This document shows positions 23,359 through 23,687 of a stretch of 23,687 nucleotides of DNA, piece after piece (the first letter of the stretch is position 1; every line of letters begins with the position of its first letter). A model generated the notes under the pieces. The model did not search any database, was not told the DNA's origin, and was given only the letters and a program-made list of their open reading frames with translations. The position numbers and the translations under genes were made by a program. The stretch comes from CAZJYT01 sp964550325 (GTDB lineage: Bacteria; Patescibacteriota; Minisyncoccia; Minisyncoccales; CAZJYT01): NCBI GenBank assembly GCA_964550325.1, contig CAZJYT010000011.1, positions 1 through 23,687 on the forward strand, in the 5' to 3' direction.

Positions 23359-23403
23359 CAACAATTTCTTGGAATTTCTTTATTGATGCATCTTACCTCG
23401 AGG
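23359..23403. repeat. Dispersed intergenic repeat, partial copy (C)
   Basis: CAACAATTTCTTGGAATTTC and the following TTTATTGATGCATCTT match the left flank of copy A (TAACAATTCTTGATAATTTC ... CATCTT) with one-base gaps, in the same orientation. Similarity fades after ACCTCGAGGAG, and neither the folded core nor the opposite flank is present. Confidence 0.55.
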
Positions 23404-23415
23404 AGTTTGAAAAGG

Positions 23416-23440
23416 AAAAGGCCGAAAAAAAGGTCTTTTT
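23416..23440 (+). terminator. Intrinsic-terminator-like hairpin or attenuator
   Basis: AAAAGGCC (23416-23423) pairs with GGTCTTTT (23432-23439, one G-U) around a purine loop and the T-run continues to 23440. Only the plus strand has the T-tract. As no plus-strand gene lies upstream, it could attenuate a transcript that starts in the repeat and reads towards 23489. Confidence 0.4.
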
Positions 23441-23488
23441 ATAGTTATGAAAAGGTCTTATAAATATAAGCAATAAAATGAAAACTAT

Positions 23489-23687
23489 ATGAGTAATAAA
23501 ATAAAGAAATTAGAATACCAAAAAACATTTAAAAGGTTTTCATTTTTCCCCATTATTTTGGGGATTTTTTTATTAGTATTAGGGTTTTTGAGTTTGGTTC
23601 CAAACAATTTTGTTTTTGCCCAAGAGGCAACAGTAAATTATGGAGCAGACCTTTCAGATACGGGAATAAACTATCAGCCTGGGGAAG
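23489..23687 (+). CDS. Secreted or surface protein, N-terminal part (truncated by window end)
   Basis: An open frame of 66 codons runs off the window. It has a classical signal peptide: a basic N-terminus (MSNKIKKLEYQKTFKRF), a hydrophobic core around residues 19-37 and a likely signal peptidase I site after VFA (Ala44-Gln45). The mature part begins QEATVNYGADLSDTGINY, polar and Gly/Thr-rich. It starts at ATG 23489; an earlier ATG at 23478 stops after four codons. The function cannot be judged from the visible part; a cell-surface protein is the only safe statement. Confidence 0.7.
   Translation, partial: MSNKIKKLEYQKTFKRFSFFPIILGIFLLVLGFLSLVPNNFVFAQEATVNYGADLSDTGINYQPGE

Larger units (their letters stand above)
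23118..23488. other. 371-bp intergenic region between pth and a secreted-protein gene
   Basis: Divergent promoter region with no convincing gene. It holds a partial copy of the dispersed repeat (23359-23403) and a terminator-like hairpin (23416-23440). GGTAACAAA near 23133 matches a word within the repeat flanks but is too short to call. TATAAA near 23459-23464 could be a -10 for the plus-strand gene. I see nothing recognisable in 23145-23355. Confidence 0.55.

Overview
The window is AT-rich, has little intergenic DNA, short or overlapping gene junctions (several ATGA stop/start overlaps) and almost no recognisable Shine-Dalgarno sequences. TGA acts as an ordinary stop (for example at the korB/yvcK junction). 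Reduced domain architectures (a 656-residue Mfd), an O-antigen-ligase/TPR fusion and a fermentative KorAB pair suggest a small-genome candidate-phylum bacterium, most likely Patescibacteria/CPR (Parcubacteria-like). No rRNA or marker set is present to prove this, so it is an inference.

Layout. At 1-3335 a divergent pair handles surface polysaccharide: an initiating phosphoglycosyl transferase (minus) and an O-antigen ligase/polymerase-like membrane protein with C-terminal TPRs (plus). From 3359 to 11507 runs one compact plus-strand operon: 2-oxoacid:ferredoxin oxidoreductase (gamma-alpha fusion plus beta), a YvcK/CofD-like factor, a sugar-1-phosphate nucleotidylyltransferase with a left-handed beta-helix tail, a PP2C-like phosphatase split by a -1 frameshift, an MFS transporter, a GlcNAc-kinase-like sugar kinase, and TsaC/Sua5 for tRNA t6A. 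It reads as central carbon plus amino-sugar/cell-wall precursor salvage and control. topA converges on tsaC with overlapping stops.

At 13982-16238 lies a two-gene restriction-modification cassette: a beta-class SPPY methyltransferase carrying a zinc-finger-like motif and a helix-turn-helix-like segment, and a PD-(D/E)XK-like nuclease overlapping it by 11 bp. Related palindromes in the same orientation (13844 and 16570) bracket it, so it looks like an acquired module. A membrane-anchored protein of unknown function, dprA, ligA, a minimal mfd and pth follow. The window ends in the start of a secreted protein.

The most striking non-coding signal is at 20376-20595: a perfect 23-bp inverted repeat closing a GC-richer, three-way-junction-like fold. 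Its flanks match 18201-18276, which lacks the folded core, and one flank matches a third partial copy near 23359. This is either a structured RNA or a non-autonomous mobile element with filled and empty copies, and its edge forms the last codons and stop of mfd.
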